A DNA stretch of 64,000 nt from Isoetes taiwanensis. Taxonomy: Eukaryota > Streptophyta > Lycopodiopsida > Isoetales > Isoetaceae. Positions 48,453 to 60,040 of this stretch are shown one piece after another. Made by a program: the position numbers and the translations under genes. Position 1 is the first letter of the stretch. Each line of letters starts with the position of its first letter. Location of the stretch: NCBI GenBank assembly GCA_021234155.1, contig JAJEKV010000003.1, forward strand, positions 8,926,413-8,990,412, in the 5' to 3' direction. Under the pieces are notes generated by a model. That model was not told where the DNA came from. It did not search any database and saw nothing but the letters and a program-made list of their open reading frames with translations.

Positions 48453-48854
48453 GTCCCCCGTGGGTGGGTATAGAGTCGCTTCAAGGCATCGCTCCCACCG
48501 CCCGCGTGATGTCCCCCTCAGAGGGTGGGCCTGGCCTTCAGCACCTGCGCCAAAAGGTTCGAGGATGAGTGTCCGTAGGGCCTAACATCTCCCCCGATGC
48601 CGGGCAAGGTACCGCGCCTTTGTCTCCTTAAGATGGGCGCCGATCGCGGTGGTGGTTCCCGTAAAGAAGCGGGTACCGGATCCGAACGTGTGAGTGGCAC
48701 TTTGCGTTCTTTACACTCCGCATCAAACCACCAGTTACGCGAAAATGTTGTTGTCCCTGAGCGGCGACGCGGCGGGAGAGGGGGGGGGGAGTGTCTGCCA
48801 AAGCACCTGTCCGCTGCATCCGTAATAGCTCAATCAACTGGTCTGTCTGTTGCT

Positions 48855-50001
48855 CTAGTGTGGGGGTCCACAGAATTGCTGGTAGGTCGTCCATGAGCAT
48901 CTCGGCGTAGTCCTCTGCCTGCTCATAATCCTGTCGCAACTGAGGATGGCGAGGGGCTGACATAGTGGGAGTTCTGGTAGCTTACCAAGCCATGTCCAAA
49001 TAAAGTGGGAGGTGATCTGAGTCGACCTCCTCATCCCGACTGTCGGTGCCCACCCGGAAACGACTGATGAGATGCATATCTTGCGCAAGTACAAGCATAT
49101 AGTCCACCATACTAGACCCTCCCCCCTGATTGTCCTGTCTGCATGTGCACTCGTGAGAATCAGGCCACTGTGACAGGCCATTGCAAATTATCAAGTCAAA
49201 AATACCACATAGCAGGAGCAATTGTCTGCCAAAGCGAGTGACCTGGCTGTCATCCGATCCTCATGGCCAGGTTGCCTCTGCAGGACGTAGCTGCAGGACA
49301 TCGTCAGCGAGGGGGTCAAGTCTCATGGACTGCTCTACTCCTGTCCCTGCATTGAAATCCCCAAGAAGGACGACCCTACCCAACTGCTTGTGCTGATGTA
49401 TGTCATCATATAGATCGACATAAGGGTCCATCCTATCCGTGATCGGGAGTGGCTGCGATAGAAGGTGCTCTCTCTGCGTGAGGGAAATAACAGGCTTAAA
49501 AAAAAGAGGGTTGCCACGGGTACTATGCACACGTAACCCACAAGTACCGGTTGGGTCCGTCGTCTTCCTCGAGGGTAACCGAATGTGCCAAGGTTGTCCG
49601 GTAGTAGCAGCAACCCCACCATGACCCCTCCGGCCCTATAGGCTGGGTGTATTGAAGACCGAGAAATATTGGTAACCCTACAGATCGTAGCTCGCGGCTC
49701 AAAGATGCTCCCATGTCTCCATGAGAAAGATGAGATCCATGTCTACGCCACCGGAAGTTGAGACTGCCCCCCTTCGCCAAGGGAAGCCTCGACAATTCCA
49801 TGAGACCACCCGGGAGGCACAATTCCTATTTGTCGCCAGCGGGTAAGGCGCAAACCGAAGTCCTGTGGGAGGACGGAAGCAGAGGGCCGAGTGAGAAGTA
49901 GATGGAGCGGAGGCAAAGATGTGGCCGAGGGCGTGGGTCGGGAGGGAGCGTGAGGGAGCAAAGGAGAAGGGGGCGGGTAGGAGAGGCGAAAGCGGGGCCA
50001 C
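48855..50001 (-). pseudogene. LINE endonuclease region
   Basis: The frame at 50001-49699 contains ASRVVSWNCRGFPW and then DLIFLMETWEH, the start of an apurinic-type endonuclease. 49530-49261 contains GRVVLLGDFNAGTG, and 49221-48982 has a stretch ending DSDHLPLYLDMAW, the later endonuclease motifs. All three catalytic blocks are recognisable but lie in different frames, so the protein is broken. The preceding part (50201-49743) is Pro/Arg/Ser-rich with no clear domain. Confidence 0.75.
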
Positions 50002-50430
50002 GCTTCAGCTGCGATTGGGGCTGCGGGGTCTGCAGCAAAGAGCAGTCGGGCGAAAAACGCGGCATCCCCGGGCCTCGAACTGGGTCCTCTGCGGCACCCC
50101 TTGGTGGCGATGCCTCGACCTCGACAAGCTCCTATCCGCTGCGGCCTCTTGTTGTAGCGGGTGTGAGGTCCCGTCCACGCATTGTGGGACGCCCCCTTCA
50201 AAGATCTTGCCCCCGCCGCAATATGGCATCACACACACAATGCATCCCGAACCGCCAATATGACAACGGGGTTACGACCTGGCCGAGCCCCATGGCGGGC
50301 TGCTCGGGAAATGTGAACTGGCCCAGGGAATGTCATCCGATCAAGAATGTGTGTTCGGATGTTGTGGGCGAGAGCCGCGAGACTCTCCCCCTCCTCTTCT
50401 GGCATGCCTCGGACAAGGTGGAAATATTAT

Positions 50431-53262
50431 TTTTTTCGTCAATGTCAACTAGAAATGCAAAGGAAAGATATTGTAAATTATTGCAAACTCTAACAACTAT
50501 GTTAGCCATATTTCCAGTATTTCCAATAATGATACATATTCAAAGCATATGTTCTTTGTTGATTCTGCTTATATGTCAATATTTAGAAATGTAATAAGTT
50601 GAACTACTTCCAATGCAGGTACATAACTATCTATCCAGTTTTTCTTATAAGAGAAACAACTATAAGGACTAGAAACAAGGCGCCTCCAGATGCATCTTGA
50701 GATAGCCCAAGAAAGAAATAGCTAGTTCATGTTGTTTTCTTACATAATTGGTGATAATTGTGACAATAAATTTCCAGGTGATGTGATAGAATGGTGGCTG
50801 GACATTCGTAATCATCTCTCTCAACTTTTTGCAAGCTCATCCTTATCAAAGTAAGTTCGAAGATAGCAAATAGGGTTTCTCTATTGCAATACACTTGGAT
50901 GGAAACGGCCCAAGAGATGTTTCAATCGATGTCTCCCAAGGCCCTTTGAGGTAATTTTTGTTTTCTCATCATGTTTCCTTCACAAGGAAAAAGTTCATCT
51001 GCATGTTCTCAATTGCGTGTCTAGAAGGAACAACTATTTGCTTTTCTTCTTTGTGCATGGGGGCATTACCTCTGCTTGTTTTTGCAACATTTTCAGCATA
51101 GTGTCTTGTCATTGTATAACCCTCAAGCAATGTCCTGCCATTTCGACCTAGAAAATTGTAGTGTATTATCACAACATGTTGCAGATTTTAGGGAGAGGCA
51201 TTTTGCCCTTTCTTCTCTGAAAATAGTAAGCCCCTAATTGGAATGATATTTTTAGATTTCCTGTGGGATCTAGCCATCACATTTGCTTATCACACCAGCT
51301 CAAATAATAAATCTTTTTTGTATGGATGCCGTATATGCTAAATATCACGGAAATACATGTACAATTAGTACAATTCTGACAGTTTAATAGGCTTTCTTGC
51401 ATCTTCCAAACACGGGCTTCTTTTGTTATGAGCAGGTTATTGCTTTCATCGATGAAGAGGGTGTTAGTTCAGCCATTGCAGACAAAGTTTTCCCAGATCT
51501 CTTGTATATGTCTGATAAAGGATATTGCTTGCAAGTCAACTAGCATATTTCTTGTAAAGGTGCTGGTGCTAATATTTTTATTCCGTTTTAGTGGCATAAC
51601 CATGCAGGATTCTATGGAAGCTTCATCTCCGAAGGGTTACAAAAGAAAGAATTCAAAGCTTGAAGTACGGTCCAGTTTCTATATGGGGATATGCTGAGGT
51701 CCATGTCTACTTTGGTTTAAACCATTTTCGTGGTCGCATTTGTGGGTTCTGATGTAAGTAATCTTTGCAGACTCGCATAGAACAAAATGGAACATTCCAC
51801 TTGGAACAGTTTCTATATGGGGATGGGATATGCTGAGGTGCATGTCTACTTTGGTTTAAACCATTTTCGTGGTCGCATTCGTGGGTACTGATATAAGTAA
51901 TCTTTGCAGACTCACATAGAACGAAATGGAACATTCCACTTGGAATAGTTAAAGCTGTAGCTGGTCAAACACGCCTTTGAGTATGACTACCACTTAGAGC
52001 AATATTAAAATGATCATATTTGAAATATAAATGTTTGCAGGTGACATTGGAAGGATTGCATGGAGTGCCCATGAAGATGCGGAGGAATCCAATGCCAACA
52101 TCTGCTCAAGTTGTTCTTGTTGTTAAACTTTTTTGTACAAGTTCAGCTGACCTTGCGTACTATGGGCGAGATTCATGCCTAGCCTGCTACAAGTAATCTT
52201 ATACCTAGAGAGATACTGTAAGTTGGATGCATTATAGTTCCACGAGATAGCAACCTTACTGATAGTTATTAACTTCAATGCAGGTTATATTTACATTGTA
52301 GGCAACGCGAGCTTTTATGTACTGCTAAGAAAATGGTATATGCTGCTTTTCGACATTTAGCTATATTTTGGGGTTGATTTTCTATTAAAATTTGTTTTGA
52401 TGTTATAGCGCGAGGCAAAGGCAATAAAATGCAGTTCATAACTAGTTCGCCATCGGAACACCATTATCTATACTCAAAGGTCTTGGTGGTGCCGAATCTT
52501 TCAGGCCATTCCTTATGTATTGTTATTGACAAGTGGAGCAGTGCATGATGCATTGGCATTGGCTCACTTGACCCAGATGCACACCCATATGATAAAGAAC
52601 GTTAGTATGAGAACAAGCTTGTTATACAATTGCAATGTTAGTGTTGAAATGCATGTGATGTTGTGAAACCTTTAGATTATGCAATAAACCATGTGCCACT
52701 GGGGTAATGCAGGTTGGAATGTTGTTAGTGAGATGTAAAGCTAGAGTGAGTCATGCACCTGCAGAATGTGTCCTAGATTACCCATATATGGACAGTTGGA
52801 GAAACTCGCGTGCAGTTCTTGCAGATGAAGTTTTGTAGGAAGTTCTTGCTCTAACATTGTATATATCACAGATGTGTATATGTCTTTTCGACCTAGAGAT
52901 GGAACAATTGCAATCTATAAAATGAAAAAATGCAGAGTAAATGTAATTCGATATGGTAAAACTTTTGGGCTTTGTATATTGTTGGAAATATCTAATTTCT
53001 ACATGCATTTAACCTATTGTCGAACCCAAATTCCTGGGAGGCCTTGATTCTCGGGATTATTAAACGTTGCCGAACTTTCAAGGTATTTTGTAGTGCATAA
53101 CAATGAGGAAATATACTAAATTACCTTAAGGCTTGCCATATTTTTCTTAAAAAAGAAATTCCCGGCATTTCAGAATTGTTTGTAATATTCTATAATGCCC
53201 TAATTTGTCACGTAGTCCAATTGTTTGACGTGACAAAGTCTGCACAATTAGTTCTGTCAGGA
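50431..53262. other. intergenic with unassigned exon-like segments
   Basis: Several plus-strand stretches look coding but match no family I recognise: 50773-50850 (GDVIEWWLDIRNHLSQLF), 50883-50950 (AIHLDGNGPRDVSIDVSQGP), 51437-51541 (VIAFIDEEGVSSAIADKVFP and onward, after an AG acceptor), and 52510-52600 (AIPYVLLLTSGAVHDALALA). They are short, in varying frames, and may be a decayed gene. A 125-130-bp unit with TCTACTTTGGTTTAAACC is tandemly repeated at about 51676-51945. Confidence 0.3.
51676..51950 (+). repeat. tandem duplication, unit about 135 bp
   Basis: The segment from TTTCTATATGGGGAT through ATGTCTACTTTGGTTTAAAC, TTCGTGGTCGCATT and AACATTCCACTTGGAA is present twice (about 51676-51808 and 51809-51950) with few differences. 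Confidence 0.7.
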
Positions 53263-53470
53263 AGATTTTTTTTTTTTTTTTTTTTTTTTTTGAAGGCAAG
53301 GTGCTTTTCTATTAATATAAAAGATGTTACAACATTTGATCTCCAAAAGATCAGATAGGAAGAATAAGCACAGTAAAGCCCTGTTGGCCTGATAAATAAT
53401 ATGCTCAAGAAGCCTCCTACATCAGCAACTGATGAGAAAGTACAATTAACAGATAACAAATCCTTTTCTC
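53263..53470 (-). mobile_element. L1 3' end fragment (poly-A on minus strand)
   Basis: A run of about 28 T at 53264-53291 on the plus strand is the poly-A tail of a minus-strand L1 whose 3' UTR ends in a segment encoding FILIEKHLAF, a common plant L1 3' end text. The 5' limit is unclear, so about 53470 is an estimate. Confidence 0.55.
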
Positions 53471-53723
53471 GAAAACTTATGCAACCATTTTAGAACCTGT
53501 AAGCAAAGGATAACAGCCAGCATGCTGAAGTATAGCAGTCCTCCAGCTGCCCTCAAGCTTATTAGTACTTGAGTTTGACACGTGCATCGAACACGGCCTA
53601 AAGTGCTTCAAGCATATCAAGATTTTGAGCTGTATCAGCACCCATCTAAAAATGTTCAAGCATAGCAAAGATTTGAAACATTTTAAATCCCTAGCTAACA
53701 TAAACTGTAAAGAACTGACATAC

Positions 53724-53961
53724 CAAAGAGTCCCATACCTCCCAGTGTATCATGCCCCCTAGCAATCAATGCCGCATTGTCAGGATTAAATTCTGCATCC
53801 TTGGTACTTACAAGAAAAGAGTGATTGCTCAGCATCAATAGGAAGAAAATATCACCCGTCTCTTGAACAAACCCTGTCATATAACTGATGCCTGCTAGCA
53901 AGGAAAGAAGCAAACCGGACTGAAAGGTTTTGTTCCTCAAAAACAATGTATGATATCCCTG
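53724..53961 (-). CDS. probable exon of an unidentified membrane protein
   Basis: The exon has a good acceptor (AAATTCCAG before 53961) and donor (GTATGT after 53724). It encodes about 79 residues without a stop: QGYHTLFLRNKTFQSG, a hydrophobic stretch (LLLSLLAGISYMTGF), then an Asn/Asp-rich part (FNPDNAALIARGHDTLGGMG). Another possible exon ending lies upstream near 54055 (SFRTIEK then GTAAGC). I do not recognise the family, and neighbouring exons are not certain, so this may be a working gene cut by repeats or a relic. Confidence 0.4.
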
Positions 53962-54919
53962 CTGGAATTTGCATATCCAAGACCTACTTTACATAACCTG
54001 AAGTTTCTATCCCCTTCACTTTATAGGCCAGTATCCCAATCTTGAGCTTACCTTTTTCGATGGTTCGAAATGAAACAGACATAGTAGAATGCAAGCAAAA
54101 GAAAGAATCCACGTTAGTGGTAAATATCTATCTTCGCCTTATCGGCCAGCATCCCAATCTGGGCTTACCCTTTTAGCGTGTCTTGATGACATAGCTTGTA
54201 ATCTACCAAAGGAAGATGCCATGTTAGTGGAATACCTGAAACAACTGATTATGGCCGCCAGAAAGAAGGAAGATTACACTCAACCAGCAGATCTGATGAC
54301 TGTTTCTTGAGGAGCCAGAACACATCCAAGCCCTGCTAGCACCCAGATCACAACAGCTTGCACCATAAACCGGTGGTTTAGAGCGGCTAGAATGGGAGGC
54401 GGCCGCCTGCCCTAGCCGCTTCCGCCAAGCCGCTTCCGCATCTTCCGCTCGATTTGAAGGAAGAAAAATTTAGGCTGGCTCATGAACTTGAAATTGTATA
54501 GTGATTAAAACCTATGTCAATTAGAGCATCTACCTTTGTGTGCTGTTGTCCATTAACATGGAGCATCAATTCCCTTGGATGTTTTCCATTGCTTTCAATG
54601 TTCACCATTGTCAATGTATCATTAGTTTTTAGATCTTGCAAATGGCATGTAATCTCAGGGAGTTGCTTCTTAATTGTTGAAGTAAAATTATGTCTTGCAA
54701 ATGGCATGTTATCTCAAGGTGTTGCTTCCTATTTGTTGAAGTAAAATTACACTAGTCATTGTTGTCTAACTAATTTGTGGATATGATGCATCTTATAGGT
54801 GAAGATGTAACAAGTCAGCCCTTCCTCATCCATTAAGAAATGTAGAAGTTTGTCACATACTTTTGTAGTGTTTAGTGGTAAAGCCAGTATGAGTGCATAA
54901 TTTCTCATTTGGTATATTA
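53962..54919. other. intergenic, small repeats
   Basis: A segment with GGCCAG(T/C)ATCCCAATCT is duplicated at about 54027 and 54143. A 40-bp unit with TTGCAAATGGCATGT is duplicated at about 54640 and 54697. No gene is recognised. Confidence 0.4.
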
Positions 54920-54955
54920 CTAGTAACGGGTGCCCGGCGTTGCCGGGCATAAGTA
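54920..54955 (-). mobile_element. Helitron 3' terminus, perfect hairpin
   Basis: On the minus strand the hairpin GCCCGGC-AAC-GCCGGGC (54948-54932) is followed by ACCCGTTACTAG ending at 54920, with T next. It has every feature of a Helitron 3' end and shares its terminal 14-16 bases with the tip at 9105. The element lies to the right (higher coordinates); its 5' TC end was not identified. Confidence 0.75.
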
Positions 54956-55484
54956 CATTTTTAAGTGGGTAGTTATGAAATTGTATATATATGCACAATA
55001 GTTTGCTGTATTCAAATGGAAGCCAAGGCAAAATACGTTGCTCGAAGATTGGTTGTGTTACTTAAGTTATATATGAATTTGATCTTCTTGTTGATCGTTT
55101 CTATAGTGGTTTCTTTTGTTCAAACATCATTGCAATACATGGCTTTTTCAACCTAATGATGACAATATTATGAACCTATACTAATATTTGTGAGACAACA
55201 TTTGCACGGTTTCTATTGTCCAAGCTTGATCACTATGTCAAGCAATATACAACATGTGAGTTTTTTGAATTCTAGGAATATATCCTATTTGTATGTGCCG
55301 TACATAAACATGGAAATCTGGCGAGCAATGTGCTCTCTTTTTTCAATACATTGTATGCAACGAAGAATATGTGGAGTGCATGAATAAAATCACACAAATA
55401 AAACCTAAAGCCTCGAAGATATCAAATGCAACAAATAAAAATTGCAGTGTTATAAAAAAGGGACTATTTTAGGTTCACATCTAA
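54956..55484. other. probable Helitron interior, no gene seen
   Basis: AT-rich sequence following the Helitron tip, with no coding sequence I can support. Confidence 0.35.
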
Positions 55485-55494
55485 ACAACCTTTT

Positions 55495-56011
55495 TTTTTT
55501 TTGAAGAACTGTGTCAGCAATATATTAAAAGAATGGTAATGTTACAAAGCAAGTGAGGAGGAAGGAGAACTGCCCCAAAGAGATAGCGATACCTCGACAC
55601 TCCACAACAAACTCACAGAAAAATTGCAACTCTACTGCTGTACAAACCGACTATCACCATCTAAACACCCAAGAAGTCCCGCCAAATGGCAAACTTCCGC
55701 TCTACTAATCCCGGAAATACCAGAAAGCTTTGAAATAGCTTGTACCTGAGCCGAGGAATCAGAGAGGCTGCAGGCTGCTGAATCCCCTGAAAGATCCACA
55801 ACCGCCGCTGCTTCCAAATCAGCCACACCAACTAAGCCACGCACAGATGCAAGGCTTGCTGCCGCAAGGTTGGCCAAGCACTAGGATACACATGAAGCAG
55901 CAACTGCTGGCTAGCCAATCGCACCTGAAACAGAGCCCTGACCCGATCCCAGGCAGCCTGCAAGTGAGGGCATAAAACCAGACAATGCTCCACAGTCTCA
56001 CGATGAAGGCC
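55495..56011 (-). mobile_element. 5'-truncated L1 copy (zf-RVT end), 10-bp target duplication
   Basis: The insert begins GGCCTTCATCGTGAG on the minus strand at 56011 and ends in poly-A (plus-strand T run to 55495). The direct repeat ACAACCTTTT flanks it (plus strand 55485-55494 and 56012-56021), although its T end merges with the tail. It encodes the C-terminal zinc-binding part of LINE ORF2 (ETVEHCLVLCPHLQAAWDRV in frame pieces). It closely matches 61730-62239, so both come from one L1 family, different from the L1 at 21-29 kb. Confidence 0.82.
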
Positions 56012-56021
56012 ACAACCTTTT

Positions 56022-57899
56022 GTGCTGGGTGCTCAGCGATATATATTGGGAAATGCAATATCGTTTTATTTTGTTGAATTGAATTGAATTTTATCATTCA
56101 GATTTTGTCGAATTGAATTGAATTTTATCATTCAGATACTTTTCAGGCGATTGTAATCATCATTGTTATGCATATGTATGCACCTGTTATTCGCGGCTAG
56201 TATTGTCTAGCATTTGGAAGGTATGAAATGTTCGTGTTTTTAAGATTGATATGGTACCCACACAAAGATTAGAGTACTTATGTTGTGGTGTTTTATTGAT
56301 ATGGTGCCTAGACGAAGATTAATTAGAGTACTTGTACTTGTAATATAAAAGAATATCATTTATTCTCATGGGCCAATGGCTCTAAGAAGTGTGAGTCCCA
56401 TAATAGAAAGGTTGTCTACTTGAGTTTAAGCTTGTCAATTTCGCTAGCACAACCATCGTTGGTCATTTACTAAGTGTTTAAACATAATGCTCCCTTTGAG
56501 TGTAATGTTTATTAAAAGAAATCTACAATATTAATAGTTGTTGCATGGTTTAAGGGAGGAAAAGCATGTACCTGCAAATGACAAAGTTAATTAATGGTTT
56601 AGATGCAGGATTGGATAAAAACAAAGGTGTGGCAATTCCCCCATTACTCTACTACGCATAAAACCTAAGGGCAACACAATTGCTCACCATATGCTATGCC
56701 AAGGGTAGCATCATTTGTCGTTGTAGTTGGTTTCCCAAGCACATAAGTGCATGGTTACAACATTAAGATTTGATTGTATGAATTTCTAACCACCATTATT
56801 ATATGGAGCCATTTAGAAATCGAAAGCATCTCTTAAAGCTAATCTTTCTATTAATGAGGAGTTGAATAAGATTGAAGTTGCAAAGAAATATTAAATCTAT
56901 GCACTCATTGCCTTGCATCTTGAGTATACCTAGTTAGTGTATGCGACCTTGGTACTTTGATCGAGCTCGAATTTCTACCGCCCACATTCAAGTTGTTGAT
57001 GCCCTCCCAGTAAGTAACTGGCTGTACAGAAGATCATAGTATGCATTAGAGAAATTCATCTTGTGGATGTTGGGAATTCTTCATAGACATATGGTCCAAA
57101 ATGTTATAATCTACAGTCTCCATTCTTTGAATGAAAGTAATTTTCTAGGCCGCCTTCATATATACAGTATGTGCCAATGGCTTCACAATGGCTTGCAAAA
57201 TATGACGTTGCAAGCATCTTGTAATGCTCCAATAGTAGATCTGAAATGCAAGCAAGGTCCTTTGAACTGTAATTTATGGTGTCTATGCGGAGTGGACTAC
57301 ACCTTCTCATGCATGAAAGCATGACATTATTTTTAGTAGTAGGATTTACAATCTAGCAAAAGCACCTGCATACATAAACAGTATAAATGGATTATACATT
57401 CATCAAATAATGTCGTAGCTTTCCTGGCATATTTTTGTTATAAGTTTTTGATGAAATACAAATGCAAGATATATAGTGAAATTGCTTGGTAATCTTGCAT
57501 TTAGAATTTCAACTGGTTAAAGAGCCATATTGTTATTCAACAATATGACTCATATCAACCACGATCTTGCACATACTGAATTGTATAGGCAGTACTTGAC
57601 ATTTATTAGGAGCATAGGTTTATGAATAAATATGCTCCCTCAGAGGAAACAAAACAATTTGGGGGAACCTTACATGATGCAGCGGTCTTATTTGTCGCCT
57701 CGTCTTCCCTGGCCTTGTCTTCCCTGGCTGTGCAAGGGATTTGGTCCTTGAAGATTGACTCGCTTATAGAAGCACTTTAAAACATCAGAATGAAAATTAA
57801 TAGATCAAGTTGCATGAAGACTTGAAGCATGAAGTTGATTATGTGTAGAGCCCAAAAGCACGAAGTCCTAAAGCACAAATCACCGCAAGAAGGGAGACT
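56022..57899. other. intergenic, nothing recognised
   Basis: A 34-bp unit with GTTGAATTGAATTGAATTTT is tandemly repeated at about 56072-56140. Opposing short frames at 57061-57324 show no motifs. I see no gene. Confidence 0.4.
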
Positions 57900-60040
57900 G
57901 TTCTTTCCAGCATGAACTCCAACAACTTATAGATTTGAAATTAGTTTATAATGTAGACTTGGCATAAAAAGGATAACCGCAGCTCACCTAGATTGTGAGG
58001 GGCTTTGCAGGAGTTTTATGTGAGGGGCTTTGCAGGAGTTTTAACACAGGTCTTCCATGACCTCCTAAACACATTCATAATCACTTTACTTACTTCCAAA
58101 TCTGAAGTACAAAAAGGAAGCACTGGTCAAGCAAGGAATGAAAGTTGGTCTTTCCACCATGAACTTGAACAATCTTATAGATTTGAAATTATCTTACAAT
58201 ATAGACATGACATAAAAAGATGAACCAAACTCACCTAGAATGTCAGGGGTCTTGCAGGAGTTTTAATACATTATTTTCACGATCTCCTAGAGTACTGCCT
58301 CACATTGCCATGTTGCCAATATTTGAACAAATCTTTGCTGCCTCCTATGTCAATAACAAAAGCAAAAATAGAAATCAGTGCATTGAATTTGCTATTGATG
58401 AGAAATATAGAAATTCTGAGCATTATCACGAAGTTAAACAGAAAAGACCTTGCTTGTATTTATAAATCTCCTACTCTAGGAACTTGAATCCTGATAAATT
58501 ACGCACGATGAGCGTATATACCATAGCTCTTGAGAATGTGAAATACCTTAATAGCAAATTAGCATTGTTCTTGGGAATCGCAATACCAGATTGGAGAGAG
58601 TGTGGAATATATTCCACATGCATGTCACAAACAAAAATGCTATATATTTCATATATACTACAGTAGTGAGTATCAGGGGTAGATAGTATGGGTGCCATGA
58701 CTGTAAGCAATGCTCAGGACAAATGGATTGTAATGACAATTACTGGCAGATCTAAGATTCTACGAAATCTGCAAATACATACAGCAAAAACATATCCTAT
58801 TAAGAGTGCCATAGGTGTCACCGCTAACAATATATCAGAGACATATTAGAAAAGTATTTAATCCCCAAACTCCATAAGCAAGAAAGTTTGATATTCATAC
58901 CTTACAGCTGTAAGAAAGAAGAAAAGATTTACAATGCCCATGTGTTCCACCAAATGAAAACTGCAATTCTTATTTCCAAATGCAAGTATGCTATTCAATC
59001 CCCAAAACGAAAACATGCACAATAGAATCTTCATAAGCAGGAAAGGAAGTTTGATATTCATATCTGTAGCTCTTGAGAATGTGAAGTACGTTAATAGCAA
59101 ATCAGCGTTCTTGGGGATTGCAATACCAGATTGCAGAGACTGCAACATATTCCACATGCATGTCATAAACAACAATGCTATACATTTCATGTATACTATA
59201 TTACCGAGTATCAGGGGTCGCTAGTATGGGTGCCAGCACTGTAAGCATTGCTCAGGACAAATGGGTTGTTTGACAATTACTGGCAGATCTAAGATTCTAT
59301 GAAATTTGCAAATAGATGCAGCAAAAACATATCCTATTAAGAGTGCCATCGGTGTCACCGCTAACAATATATCAAAGACATATTAGAAAAGTATTCAATC
59401 CCCAAAAGGAAAACATGCAAGCATGCACTGCATAAGCAAGAAATAAAAGAAGAGATTTACAATCGCCATGTGTTCCATGATCCACCAAATGAAAACTACA
59501 ACTCTTATTTGCAAATACAAATACGGTATTCAATCCCCAAAAGAAAAACATCCACAATAGAATCTTCATAAGCGGGAAAGGAAGTTTGATATTGATACCT
59601 TACAGATATAGCAAAGGAGAATAGGTTTGCAATCCCCATGCCATCCTGGTCATCTAGTTTAAGGATATATCTAAGCTTCTCCAGTACATTGTTCTTAGCA
59701 AACATATGATAGTGTCATCTGGAAATGCCTTGCAGCTGTCTGGTTAAGCCTTTCTTATTGCAACCAAATTATCGTCTGCTGGAAACCCATAATCCTTGGG
59801 CAAAACTGTGTTATTACCTGCTCTTGGTAAATGAGGGACATGAGACCTCTGCAGAGGCAATCATATATGAACAAAGAAAAAATGCCAAAGAAAGAAATCG
59901 CAACACTCTGCACTTCAGTAAAAAGAATACATGACCTGCATTTTCTTCTAGCAGTTATCGGATCCGCTTCGACTCCCAGAGCTATGTTCTCCAAAATCCA
60001 AAGCAAATCGAAAGCCAGAGTTATTAAAACTCCCAAATCA
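57900..60040 (-). pseudogene. unidentified membrane-protein gene with duplicated exon cassettes
   Basis: Several minus-strand open segments end at good donors: about 60025-59950 (LITLAFDLLWILENIALGVE), 59705-59600 (NNVLEKLRYILKLDDQDGMG, then GTAAGG), and 59595-59480 (LMKILLWMFFFWGLNTVFVF). A roughly 540-bp block is tandemly duplicated (about 58515-58860 and 59055-59398 plus flanks). Each copy encodes DILLAVTPMALLIGYVFA and SLQSGIAIPK-type stretches. Another duplication of about 240 bp lies at 57900-58300. The segments are hydrophobic, suggesting membrane helices. I cannot name the family or give a full exon chain, and some copies contain stops, so part of it is broken. Confidence 0.4.
58515..59600. 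repeat. tandem duplication, period about 540 bp
   Basis: Blocks at 58515-58861 and 59056-59400 match in order: CTCTTGAGAATGTGAA, GCAATACCAGATT, TTCCACATGCATGTCA, GAGTATCAGGGGT, GACAATTACTGGCAGATCTA and AGTGCCAT(A/C)GGTGTCACCGC. The following blocks at 58861 and 59398 also match each other (AATCCCCAAA, ATGTGTTCCA, CACAATAGAATCTTCATAAG). Confidence 0.8.

Larger units (their letters stand above)
46312..50430 (-). mobile_element. GC-rich LINE, decayed, with (AAGG)n tail
   Basis: Reading leftward from about 50430, the element gives a Pro/Arg-rich ORF1-like start, an endonuclease, a reverse transcriptase, a 3' UTR with a stem-loop and a tail of six AAGG units on the plus strand (46312-46335). Its base composition is strikingly GC-rich from about 46540 to 50420, while both flanks are AT-rich. 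Frames are broken repeatedly. The 5' limit is judged from composition only; no target duplication was found. Confidence 0.8.

Noticed and set aside
49902-50594. 230-codon plus-strand frame rich in Arg and Gly
   Set aside because: It lies opposite the LINE ORF1/endonuclease start and has the composition of reverse-strand GC-rich sequence.
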